From the NCBI GenBank assembly GCA_023238725.1, contig CM041551.1:3267259-3331258 (forward strand): a DNA stretch of 64,000 bases. Reading direction: 5' to 3'. Below are positions 12,201 through 24,000 of this stretch, one piece after another; positions within the stretch are counted from its first letter, which is position 1; every line of letters begins with the position of its first letter. The position numbers and the translations under genes are program-made. A model generated the notes under the pieces. It saw only the letters and a list, made by a program, of their open reading frames with translations. It was not told the DNA's origin and made no database searches. Source of the stretch: Scortum barcoo. Its lineage: Eukaryota; Chordata; Actinopteri; Centrarchiformes; Terapontidae.

Positions 12201-15200
12201 AAAATCCTTAGTTTTGAATGAGCCCATGTTGTCTGGTCCTGTGGAAACCTCACGATAAACTTTCTTGTCTTAAAACTGGCATAACTCTAAGAATATTGTT
12301 CTGTTTTACAGGAGACAGCTGTGTAGTTCCCACTCAGTGTCCATGTGAGTGGCAGGGCTCTATGTTTCCACCTGGAACTACAATCACTCAACACTGCCAG
12401 AACTGGTCAGTCCATCTAAATACTTGTGAAAGTATATCTCACTCTTTTTTTCTATAATAAGGTTAAAGAAACCACTCTGACTTAGCTTTTGGTTGTGTGT
12501 CCAGTTCCTGTGCTCATGGTCTGTGGCAGTGTGAGGGTGTGGCTTGCCCTCCTCCCTCACCTCCCTGTCTGGAATCAGAGTTTACCTGTGCTTTGGGGCG
12601 CTGCATCCCCACTCAGTGGGTGTGTGACAATGAGGATGACTGTGGTGATGGCTCAGATGAGGTGTGCCCATCCACCTGCTCTTCAGACCAGTTCCGTTGT
12701 ACCAGCACACCAAGGTGAATCCAAACCCATTAGCAATCCATTAGCAATACTAATAACTAAGAGATTAAGTGTAGTTACAGTAAATCAACCATGAGATCAT
12801 AATCTCAATCTGTAATTAGTAAGAGAAGATTCTTTGTAATTTGTAACCACACTAATGGATCATCTCTGAGGAAAGTAGCATTTTCTCCCCCCTTGTAGTG
12901 AGGGACTGACGAGTAAACTGGCAGTAGCAGAGCATAGTGGACAAGCTGGGGTGTATGGTTTCTAAATATGACATCATGGTAGCTATCGTAGCTAACATGG
13001 TATCAGACTATTAGTCAGAGTATTAACCTTTGCTGCTAGAATGAAGTACCTGAAATAAATAAAGTGAACTGATCCCAACCCTGCAGTGGACCATGTTTGA
13101 ACCTGGCTCTGCGTTGTGATGGCCACCCAGACTGTGCTGACCAATCAGATGAGGAGCTCTGTGGACCTGTCACCCCTGTGCCCCTGTGTTTACCGGGGGA
13201 GTTTCAGTGTGCCAGTGGGAAGTGCCTGCCAATGAGCCGTGTGTGTGATGGACGGCTGGACTGTGGTTTCGCTGATGGGTCTGACGAGCAAGGTAATCTA
13301 TTACTCTGTCCAGCTGCTTACTACATATACAGTTTCAGCGGGTTGGCGGGTTTGACTGTTTTTATTCCTGGACATACTTATAATATGAGATGACCTGTAC
13401 TTTTCTTGGTCCAGACTGTGGTGTGGTGTGTGACAAGGGGGAATTCCTGTGTGCTGGAGGACGCTGCATTCTCTACCTCCACCGCTGTGATGGACATGAT
13501 GACTGTGGGGACCTCAGTGATGAGAGGGGGTGGGTTTGGAATTCAGTGGTTATTCACAAATGTGTTTTGCAGACTTTGTTCTGCTAAAGTTGCAGGTTTT
13601 AATGCATGTAGGCTACAAAAATTCCATACACTGCGTTCATCAGAGTCTAGCCGACATCGTCATTAGATCAATAACAGTCATTTAAGAAGATTGTACTTTC
13701 CATTCGTTTTGTTTAATGGCAGCAGTTATCCAGTGAATAATGAAAAACACAGCATGACGTCATCATTATCTACTGTTTTGGCTGGTTTTAGGTGTGTGTG
13801 TGCACCAGGGGAGTTTCAGTGCCCTGGAGACCAATGTGTACCTGCAAACAGAGTGTGTGATGGACTCAGAGACTGCCCCTTGGGAACAGATGAAGCCGTC
13901 TGTCCAAGTAAAGGTACGAATAACAATACAGTTGGTTGTTTGTTACTCACATACAAATAATAAAATAAGAAATATATATAAACTAATATAAATTGTGTAA
14001 GCTACAGGTGAAATACATTTGGGCTCAAAGCAATCTTGCATGGTTTTGGAATTAGTAATCAAACTTCATCCTTTGTGTGTGGCAGTGACTTGTGCTCCTC
14101 ACCAGTTTGCCTGTAGCGATGGCACATGTGTTGCCAATACTAAGCTGTGTGATGGAACAAGAGACTGCTCAGGTGGAGAGGATGAGAACAGAACCAACTG
14201 CTATACCGTTATCACAGCACCTTCACCCTTACCTGTCACCCCGACAGTGCCCACTTCAGGTAATGATGGTCACGATTTAGAGGTTCAGAAGTTTTTTTTT
14301 TTCGTATTCTTTTTGACATGCCTGTTTCTTCAGCTTGTAGATCCTATGAGTTCAGCTGTGCCACTGGGCAGTGTGTGCCTCAGGCTTGGCTTTGTGATGG
14401 GGAAACAGACTGTTTAGATGGTAGTGATGAGCAGCAGTGTACCACCCCTTGTGGCCCTGGCCAAGTGCCTTGCCTCCAAGGGAACCAGTGTGTGGACTAC
14501 CAACATCTCTGTGATGGGACGCCACACTGCAGGGATGCCTCAGACGAAAGTATCGACAACTGTGGTAAGTAGATACAAATGTGAAGGCGCCACTGATAAA
14601 AATGAGTTTGGTGTTGTAAGGAAACCCTGGAGTGTATCTTTTTCAGGCCACAGTAACAGTTTTGTCTTATGGTTAATGCACACTGTCTGTCTCCCAGGCT
14701 CTACTCGGATACCTCCCTGCACAGGCAGCTTCCCATGTGACAACCGCACCTGTGTGAATATGTCGCAGGTGTGCAATGGCGTTCCAGATTGTCCACGGGG
14801 CGAGGACGAGTTGGTGTGTGGTGAGTTTTCATAAGATGAAAAGTGATGATGGCAGTGAGGATGGACTAAGTGACAGCATGTAGCAGGGGGCTGTGTAAGA
14901 CCTGAAAAAATGTTCAAAGAATGGAAGATCAGAAATAAAAAAGGTGGACATGAAGGAAGGAAAGAGGCAGCCTACATCGAAGTCTCCCATATTCACACAT
15001 TTGATGGGGTCTTGTAATCTCTGGTATGTTTAATATTCTATCTTGTTCTGTCCAGATAAAACTGTTTCTCCAATGCCCCCTGGCAGTAGGAACACCACTG
15101 TCACCTGCCCCGAATTCACCTGTATGGATGGATCCTGTGTCCCCTTTAACATAGTAAGTCTATGACCAACATGAAGTCCACAACCAGCAAAGAAATTTTA

Positions 15201-17981
15201 CATATTTAGCTGGCAGTGAGTAACTGAATAGGTAAAAAGAGGGATAGAATTTCATCTGTCACTAGCCCTTTTGTGAATCAGAGGATGTGGCCTCACAGGC
15301 CTAAAAGGTCTATTAAAGATCAAAAATTTTTTGGATACATTTAAATAAAATCCCAGTTTTATCTAATTAACAAAGTTTGTAAAATTATTGCATGTTGATA
15401 TTTATATTTAATGACAATGATAATGATTTTTTTAGCCACCATCAGCATGCATGAAGATTACTGAAAGCAGCAAAAAAAGTGCTTATCTCCTTCACTTACT
15501 TTCAACCCATCTATTCACTAACACTGCTCTATTAATTAGGTGTGTAACGGAGTGGCAGACTGTCCAGACTCCTCACTAGCACCACTTGGAGGCCCCACGG
15601 ATGAGCAGGGCTGTAGAAGCTGGAGCTCCTGGGGTCCTTGGAGCCCCTGCAGCACCTCCTGTGATACAGGCTCAATGAGCCGGCAGAGAACCTGCCCTCC
15701 AGGAGACCCACTGCATCACTGTAGGGGACAGGACGTCCAGAGGCAGCAATGCTTCAACACCTCGTGTCCAAGTAAGGAGGAGTACATGAACTAAAACATG
15801 AATATATTTCAGAATAAACAGTCTTGATGCATAGTTTAAAATATAATAAATATATATTTGTTTACTAAAATGTGACACTCTCTCCTGCACACACCAGTCG
15901 ATGGTCTGTGGTTGCCGTGGGTGAGCTGGTCAAACTGCTCCAGCAGTTGTGGTGGAGTGCAGGTGAGACACAGAGGATGCATCCCTCCTCGCAACGGAGG
16001 CCGAGACTGTTCTCAGCTCCCTGGACCATCCAACCTAGCCACGGAAATCAGTAAGAGCTGTTTGTATAAAGAAATCTCACAGATTGCTAACCCAAAACCT
16101 GGAAAAGTGAAATCATTATTATTATTTGGTTGGTACCAATAAAGGTAAGGGACAAAATATTTGTTTTTGTAATTTTGGTGTAATCAAGGAACTTAAGAAC
16201 AGATGTTCTTTTGACTAAATCAATTCAAGCATTTCAGATTGTTACTTTAAGATGTGATTGATGATGGTGCAAATACATGTTTAAAAAATTACAATTAAAA
16301 TACAATTTTAATTAATTAATAATACTAATTAATTAATTAATTAATAAAAGTAATTCTAGCAGCATTAAAATTGTCCTCCCTGTCCCACTTCAGTTCCCTG
16401 TCCTGATGATGGATGTGCCAACACCAGCTGTCCCACTGGGTTGATAAGACACAGCTGTGCTCCCTGCCCACTGTCATGTGCCCACATCAGCAGTGGGACC
16501 ACCTGTGATCCAACAGCACCCTGCTCCCCAGGTCAGTCATGAGGAATCTGGAATATCTTGTGCTTGAACACAAATGAATGCCTTTTGAAGTTTTGAAATT
16601 GCCAAGTTCATTTTTACATCCAGGTTGTTGGTGTCCGGAGAACCAGGTGATGAGCCATACACAACAGTGTGTATTACCAGAGGAGTGTGTGTGTGAGGTG
16701 GCTGGTGTGCGCTACTGGCCGGGCCAGCAGATGAAGGTGGACTGTGAGATTTGTGTTTGTGAGAGAGGAAGGCCTCAGAAATGTCAGCCTAACCCAGACT
16801 GTTCAGGTGGGTGTGTTAAATACAAAGGCTTCATTTCTGTTTCATCTCAAGATCATCACATCCATACCCATACCCAAACATGGCTTCTTCATCTGCCATA
16901 AGTCTGAGCAGTCATACACAGCTTTGTCTTCCTGCAGTGCACTGTGGCTGGTCATCATGGTCTGAGTGGGGAGAGTGTTTGGGCCCCTGTGGTGTTCAGA
17001 GTGTTCAGTGGTCGTTCCGCAGCCCGAACAACCCCACCAAGCACGGAGACGGGAGAACGTGTAGAGGAATTTACAGGAAAGCCCGTCGGTACTTAGCCAG
17101 CTACTCCACTTCTACACAGATATTCCTGGTCCTATTCTTAAAAATTCTGGTGAAAATGGCCACAATTGGACTCTTCTATGGATATTAATGTCCCCAGGAT
17201 GAATGTTAATGTTTTTGGTGACACACTACACCCAACCATAACACTAATTTATATTTGGGATAGTAATGGAATTGTCATGGTAATTTACTGAGCACATCAA
17301 TGTCTACTCAGAGGACTAATCTGGTCCCTCATTTCTGGGCATGAGCCATCATCCAGCACTGACCTAATGTAAATACTTGTAAAAATTATTTTGTCCACAG
17401 ATGGAAAACCCAACTGGTTTTGATAACCTCTTGACTTTTTGTATTATATATCTTAAGGCAAAGATTTCCTCCTGTCTCTAAGTAAAATGAAACACTTTGA
17501 ATTTATCTTGCATGCTCTCCAAATGAGATCTTATCGATTTTGTGCGCTTGATAACTTTTCTATATTATAACATGATAATAATAACTCACCAGATTACCGC
17601 ATTTTACTTACTTAATAAAATGTGCTTAAAACAAACCAAAAAAACTGTATCCTTGGCCATCATCATCATCAATATCAACACTTCAGTGAGGTCTGTAAAC
17701 GGCAGTTTGTCATTGTGTTTAACACTTTTAACACCAAGCACTTCTGAGAGAAGACACATTCCATCACTTTTCCTCTGTGTGTGTGTGTGTGTGTATGTGT
17801 GTGTGCAGGTGCCAGACAGACCCCTGTGATGAGTGTGAGTATCAGGGTCAGTCCCATGCTGTGGGAGACAGATGGAGGTCAGACCACTGCCAGTTATGTC
17901 ACTGTCTGCCAAACCTTACAGTGCAGTGTTCCCCCTACTGTCCATATGCTGTCAGTGGATGCCCACAGGTAAGAGCAGATT

Positions 17982-18013
<32 letters not shown>

Positions 18014-21000
18014 TACGTGTGTGTGCTGTGCATATCAAGGTATCAAAGTACATTTATTATCATTTTACAATGCAGAGTTGCAGAGTGAAGTGAAACATGA
18101 GTGTCTTGTCTGGCAGTATAGTTTACAACCTTCTCTTCGTATCAGTGATTGCATTAATTTGTGAATGCATCATTTATGTGTGTGCCCAGGTTTCATGGAA
18201 ATAGCAGTTCTTTGGTATATTTACACATTTGTTTCATTATGTGCAGCCAGATTCACACTTCATTATACACAGCTCTACTTCCTCTGCACCTTTTGCATTT
18301 CCTCTTGACAGAGTCAAAGGTTGAATGTTGGTTTGTTTGTGCAGGGCCAAACTCTGGTGCCTGGAGAGGGAGACATGTGTTGTTACTGCCAAGGTAAATC
18401 ACAACTTTTATTCTGCTATCTGTCCCAGATTAAACATCTTCCTGCCTAATGGTGACTACAGTTATTTGCCATCACTAATTATAGAGAATTAACTGCACTC
18501 CATGGTTACTAATGTTGTCACTGAGCAAGCTCTAATGTCAGAGATGACGTTAATCCCAATAAATGAAAGGATTTAAAAAAAAATGTTTAGCTGCACACAC
18601 ATTCACCCTGTTTAACCTCTAAAGAGGGAATGTTTAATTTTCCTTGTTATCCATGTTTGTGTCCTGGCTTCTAAGGTTGCCTATTGTCTCAGAGAGGAGA
18701 TGGTTTTAACAGGAGACACGAACATTTATGAAATTCTAACTTAGGAACCAAAAATCTTTAGAGATTGATCCATATTCTGGTACCCTTGCCTGAACAAAAG
18801 ACTGTAAAGACTACCAGTAGTAGTTTATTTTCATTTTTTATACATTTAATGATGCATAAAGGGCCTTTGAAGCTGGAGGATGAGTCAAAAAGAAGAAAAG
18901 CAAAATACATTTTATGTAAAGATCCTAGTCATTTAGTCCTTCAACAAAAAAAGTGTAGCACTCCAAATATAAAGACCAGTTCACTGTTGCAAACCTCATG
19001 ATGATCAAATAGGTGTTCTCTGACATGACTCTTTGTATTTTATAACACCTCTGTAGGAAATGACACCATTCTTGTAACAATTAGCCCTGCCACCTCCAAG
19101 CCAACTACACCACTGGTTCCCACATATCCACTTCCTCCTGGAGGTTAGTGACACTTTCTTATGATCAGTTGGGCATTCACAGGTACTGGGGAGCATTTTA
19201 GCTTTTTTTTTTTTTTTTTAGCAGCTCTGATTATTATCCAGGGATTCATCTATTTCCATTCGTGGTTATTTTCATGCTATCTCACCTCCTCTCCTCCTCT
19301 GCTCAGATGAGTGTAGGTCTCCTCTGGGTGTTCAGTCTCTCCCGAACTCCAGTTTCAGTGCCTCGTCGCAGCAGACTGGACACCCACCTGAGGCAGGTCG
19401 CCTCCATGCGTGGGACCCCCACGGAGACCTCCAGGTACACCAGAGCTACTGATAAATTTATATATGACGGGTTTTTGTACTGTTCATCCCGGTGCAGTGT
19501 CCTTGTGTAAGCTGCAAAATCACCAATTTTAAAACTGTGGTTTTGTAGCGGACCCATGTAGTCTTTGAGAAAATGATTCCTACAGGATGCGTCCAGTTAC
19601 ATTTGTCAATATCACTGCAGCAAGGCCCTAATGCAAATAAAAATAACTGAGGAGAACAGTTATTTAAAGTACAGTGAACAAACCAAAATCAAAAATTTTA
19701 CATCAGTTTGATTCTCAGAGAGGATCAAAGGGAAAGAAAAGATGGGGGTGGTGGGGTGTCATGTGCCCTCCCAATCCCAAACACTTGCATGTGTGTTAGA
19801 CAGTGTGCTCCTTGTTTCATAGCCATGCTTGGCTCTTGTGATGAGAATGACGGTCAGATGGTCAACATGTCCCTTCACAACTTTTGTGAAATATTTTCAC
19901 AGTTTTGGATGGATTGCTATGGCATTTGGCTCAGCTACCTCAGAAATATCTAAAAGTTAACATGTTGAAGATTGCATTTAATTCAAAGCATTTCAGCTGC
20001 AACACTAAGTGTAATCTGCAGAACATTTATCTGCAGGGCTGGAGTCCAGAACCTGAGGATTACAAGGACCTACCACAGCGGAGGCCGGAGGGACAGACTA
20101 GTAACACACAAAGTCCCTATCTACAGATAAACCTGCTGAAACCATACAACATCACTGGTGAGCATTCACACCAAGTACAGATTGAAATGTTGGTTTGGTG
20201 TGCTGTGGAATAAAAGTGAATTCCTATGTGAGATTATGCATGTTACATGAGTAAAATTACTACAATGCTTTCGATCTCTCTATGCTGCTGTAGGTTTGCT
20301 AACTCAGGGTGGTGGAGCCTTTGGCACCTTCGTGTCCAGCTTTTACCTCCAGTTCAGCCAGGATGGCAGACAATGGTACACCTACAAAGAGCTCGTCACT
20401 GATGCCCGGCCCAGAGCCAAGGTGAGACATGAAGCCATCACATGCTGTACATATTGAAGGTCAATTGTCATTGCTCTTTCAGATTGTGAAATAAATATAT
20501 TGTCATTCTCCCTCCAGGTTTTTCTTGGTAACCATGATGATCGAGGGGTGGCAGAGACCAGGCTGGACAGGATGGTGCTGGCTCAGTTTGTCCGCTTGCT
20601 ACCACACGACTTCCAGAACGGCATCTACCTTCGCCTTGAGATCATGGGCTGCGGAGATGGTTAGCACATAGTCTCATGCTGCTTTGCTGGTTACAGATGA
20701 TTTTGTTTAAAAGTATCATTCAAATGTTCCCCTCTCCTCTCATCCCATCCAGGATACCACTGGTCCACCACCTCAATTCCTCCGTCCCCAGTCACCCCAG
20801 CAGGTGGTTGCAAAGAGAAGGAGTTCCGGTGTGAAAATGGTCGCTGCGTGCCAGCAGGTCCACTAGGAGTTGTCTGTGATGGGGTCAATGACTGTGGGGA
20901 TGGATCAGATGAAATGTACTGTGGTGAGCTTTCCAATCTAACACACCTTAGTTTGACTTATTGTAGGAGAATCGTACAAAGTGTTTTTTTCTGGGTTGTG

Positions 21001-24000
21001 GTAGACAGGAAACTAGCATACACTTGCACTTGCACACACCAAACTGAACATATGATTATAATTCTTATGTAGTCTGGTCAATCCCCACATGCAGGGACTC
21101 AGCCATCCCCCACAGCCACCAGTCCACGGAGTTGCTCCTCTGGTCAGTTCTCCTGCCCTCCACCAGGGGGCTGCATTGAGGCAGGACAGCGTTGTGATGG
21201 GATCCCCCACTGTCCCAAAGGAGAGGATGAAATCGGCTGCCATCCCCAACACAACGACACTACGCAGTCAGACAGGTGGACAGAATTACTATTATTTATA
21301 GTGGTGGTAGTATTAGATAAACCATGTTGTTAATAATCCACTCCTGCCTTCTCCTGTGTTTATCCAGCTTTGCTTTAATTCTTTGTTGGTGTTCTAAAGA
21401 AATCTAGAAGGTATTTTCTCCTCCTTCTTCACTGTTGTGTGATAATTTACAGACCACACACACCAACCCCTGTTCCTCTAAGAACTCCATCCATGGCTGC
21501 TGTCACTCATTCTACAGTAACACCAACGGTAAGCAAACTCCAAACTGCTTCTGTGTCATGAGTGTTTATGTCTCAATATGTCCTCACGGTTATGTGTTTT
21601 CTGTCTAATGTAATCTAAATTTGAGCGTAATTGATTAGCAAAGATGCTACAGGATATGATATGTATGAGTCAAACAGGGTTAATTGAAAAAAAGATACCT
21701 ACAAATGAGTACATGAACAAGAACATGCTTTAGCATTATAGAACACTGAAAAACTTCAACTTTATAGAAAATTTTGTGAGAGAAAAACTGTGGATGCTGA
21801 AAAAGCATGTGATCATCTTGAATTGCTTTACTGTATTCAAACATATTGATTTTAATTAATTTTTTGTTCAAGGTCTTTTTATTTGCATTTTTCAATTTAT
21901 AAAAACAACTAAAAAGTACAGCCACTAAACAAGCTGGTTTATAGAATATCTTATTTTTTTAAGATTAAGATATGTCATAGGCTCCTTAACCCAATGTCAA
22001 TAAGCAGGAGGAAGAGGGTCTTTCCATCTGAGCAGAGTAAGTCGTCTGGCTAGAAGTGTACACAAGTATAGCATGTTGCCCTGCTGTTTATTAATATTTG
22101 TATTCCGTGGTAAGACCCCAAATAGAGCAATCAGGGGGGATGGATTGACTGAAACACCCAACATCTCAGAGAAGGCTCCAAAAATTGATTGCCAGAAATG
22201 AAACAGTTTAGGGCAAGCCCAGAACTACATCTATCGCATATAGGATCCACCTCTGTTCTAATCTTGGACAGTGTGACCTTTGACCAGTGTAATCTATGAA
22301 CAATCTTAAATTACAATGTGCCGCTGATAGATTGATGATATGTATATCCTGTGAATAATGTTCTGCCAAACTACATCTGAGATCTGTTCCTTTAAATCTT
22401 CCTCCCACTTAATTTTCAGTAGCTCTAAATGTGCTGAGTCATGTGAACTGAGAAATTTATAAATCCTACCTATAACCTGTTTTGTATTAGCCGTAAGGTT
22501 AAATATATTGTCCAGCAAGGACCCAGGGGGGCAGGAGGGAAAACGATCACAGTGCGAGGCTACAAAACTACGCAGCTGAAGATATCTATAGAAATGAGAT
22601 CTATTTACAAGTTGTTGAAAAGAAGCTGTTATCAAAATACAGATCCTTTATTGAAGAAATTCCTCCCTTAACCCAGACATGAAATGCTCCGTCAAGAGTT
22701 GAAGGGGGAAACATGTGATTCTTAACAATCTGGGCCGAAAAGCAGAGGTTGCGAATCCCAAAAGACCTCCTGAATTGACTCCAAATTTTGACAGAGTGTA
22801 TCACAACAGGATTATATTATATATCCCATTATATTAAGTATAATGGGAGGTTGGTTTTGGAAGTGGAAGTTCACAACACAGGAGAGCTGGCAGGGAGGTG
22901 AAATCACAAGAGGCCCTCTCCAATGTCAACCATAGGGGGGTGTCAGGAGAATTCTCATCCCTCATCCAATAAATCAGTGCTCTAATTTTGGGTGACCAGT
23001 AGTAGTTTAAAAAGTGCGGAAGTGCTGAGCCACCCTGAAAATGGGGCCTTTGTTGTATGGATCTCCGAATCCGTGGGGGTTTCTTATTCCAAATTAAGCT
23101 TGAAATAATATTGTCAGTAGATTGGAAGAAAGATTTTGTAAAGTAAATCAGAATATTTTGGAACAAATAGAGGAGCCTAGGCAAAAAATCATCTTAATGG
23201 CATTAATTCTACCACTTAAGGAAAGGGGCAGTGAATCCCAACGTCTGATGTCTTGTTTCAAACGATCTATGAGGGGTAAAAAATTATATTTGTAGAGGTC
23301 TTTATAGTTAGGGGTTACCCAAATATTTAAACTTTTTAATGTTAATTTTTAAGGGGGGGAGTTAAAGGAAATGGTTCTTGCAGCTAGATTAATTGGCATC
23401 AGTTCACTCTTTTGGAAAATAATTTTATAGCCAGAGATTCTCCCAAAATTAAAAGATGTTCAATAGTTGAGGGAAGCCATTCAGGGGCTCTCTGAGGTAC
23501 AGAAGCAGATCATCAGCGTAAAGAGAGGCCTTGCACTCCTGACCTCCTTGAATAATTCCTTTAATACTGGTATCCTGCCTTACAGCAAGCGCTAATGGTT
23601 CTATGGCAACTGCAAATAGGAGTGTTGACAATGGACAACCTTGTGTAGTACCCCTTTGTAGGTTAAAAAAAAGTAGAAATGTTATTGTTTCGTATGCACT
23701 GCGGCCATTGGGGATGAATAAAGAGTCTTAACCCAAGACAGAAATTTGGGACCAAAACCAAATCTTTCAAGGGTGTAAAAAAGATAATGCCACTCCACTT
23801 GATCAAAAGCCTTCTCGGCATCTAATAAGAGTACAGTCTCTGGGGTGTCTGATGTGGAGGGGTTATAAACGATATTGAGGAGGCACCCAAGATTAAAAAA
23901 GGAACATCTGTTCTTCATAAAACCAGTTTGGTCTGGTGCAGTTATTGAGGGGAGGGTCTGTTCCAGGTGTCGAGCAAGTAGTTTGGTAAGAATTTTTATG

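Noticed and set aside
12505..15771. A separate LDL-receptor-like gene
   Set aside because: Exon phases and the unbroken chain from the third VWD unit into TSR 1 show these repeats belong to sspo.
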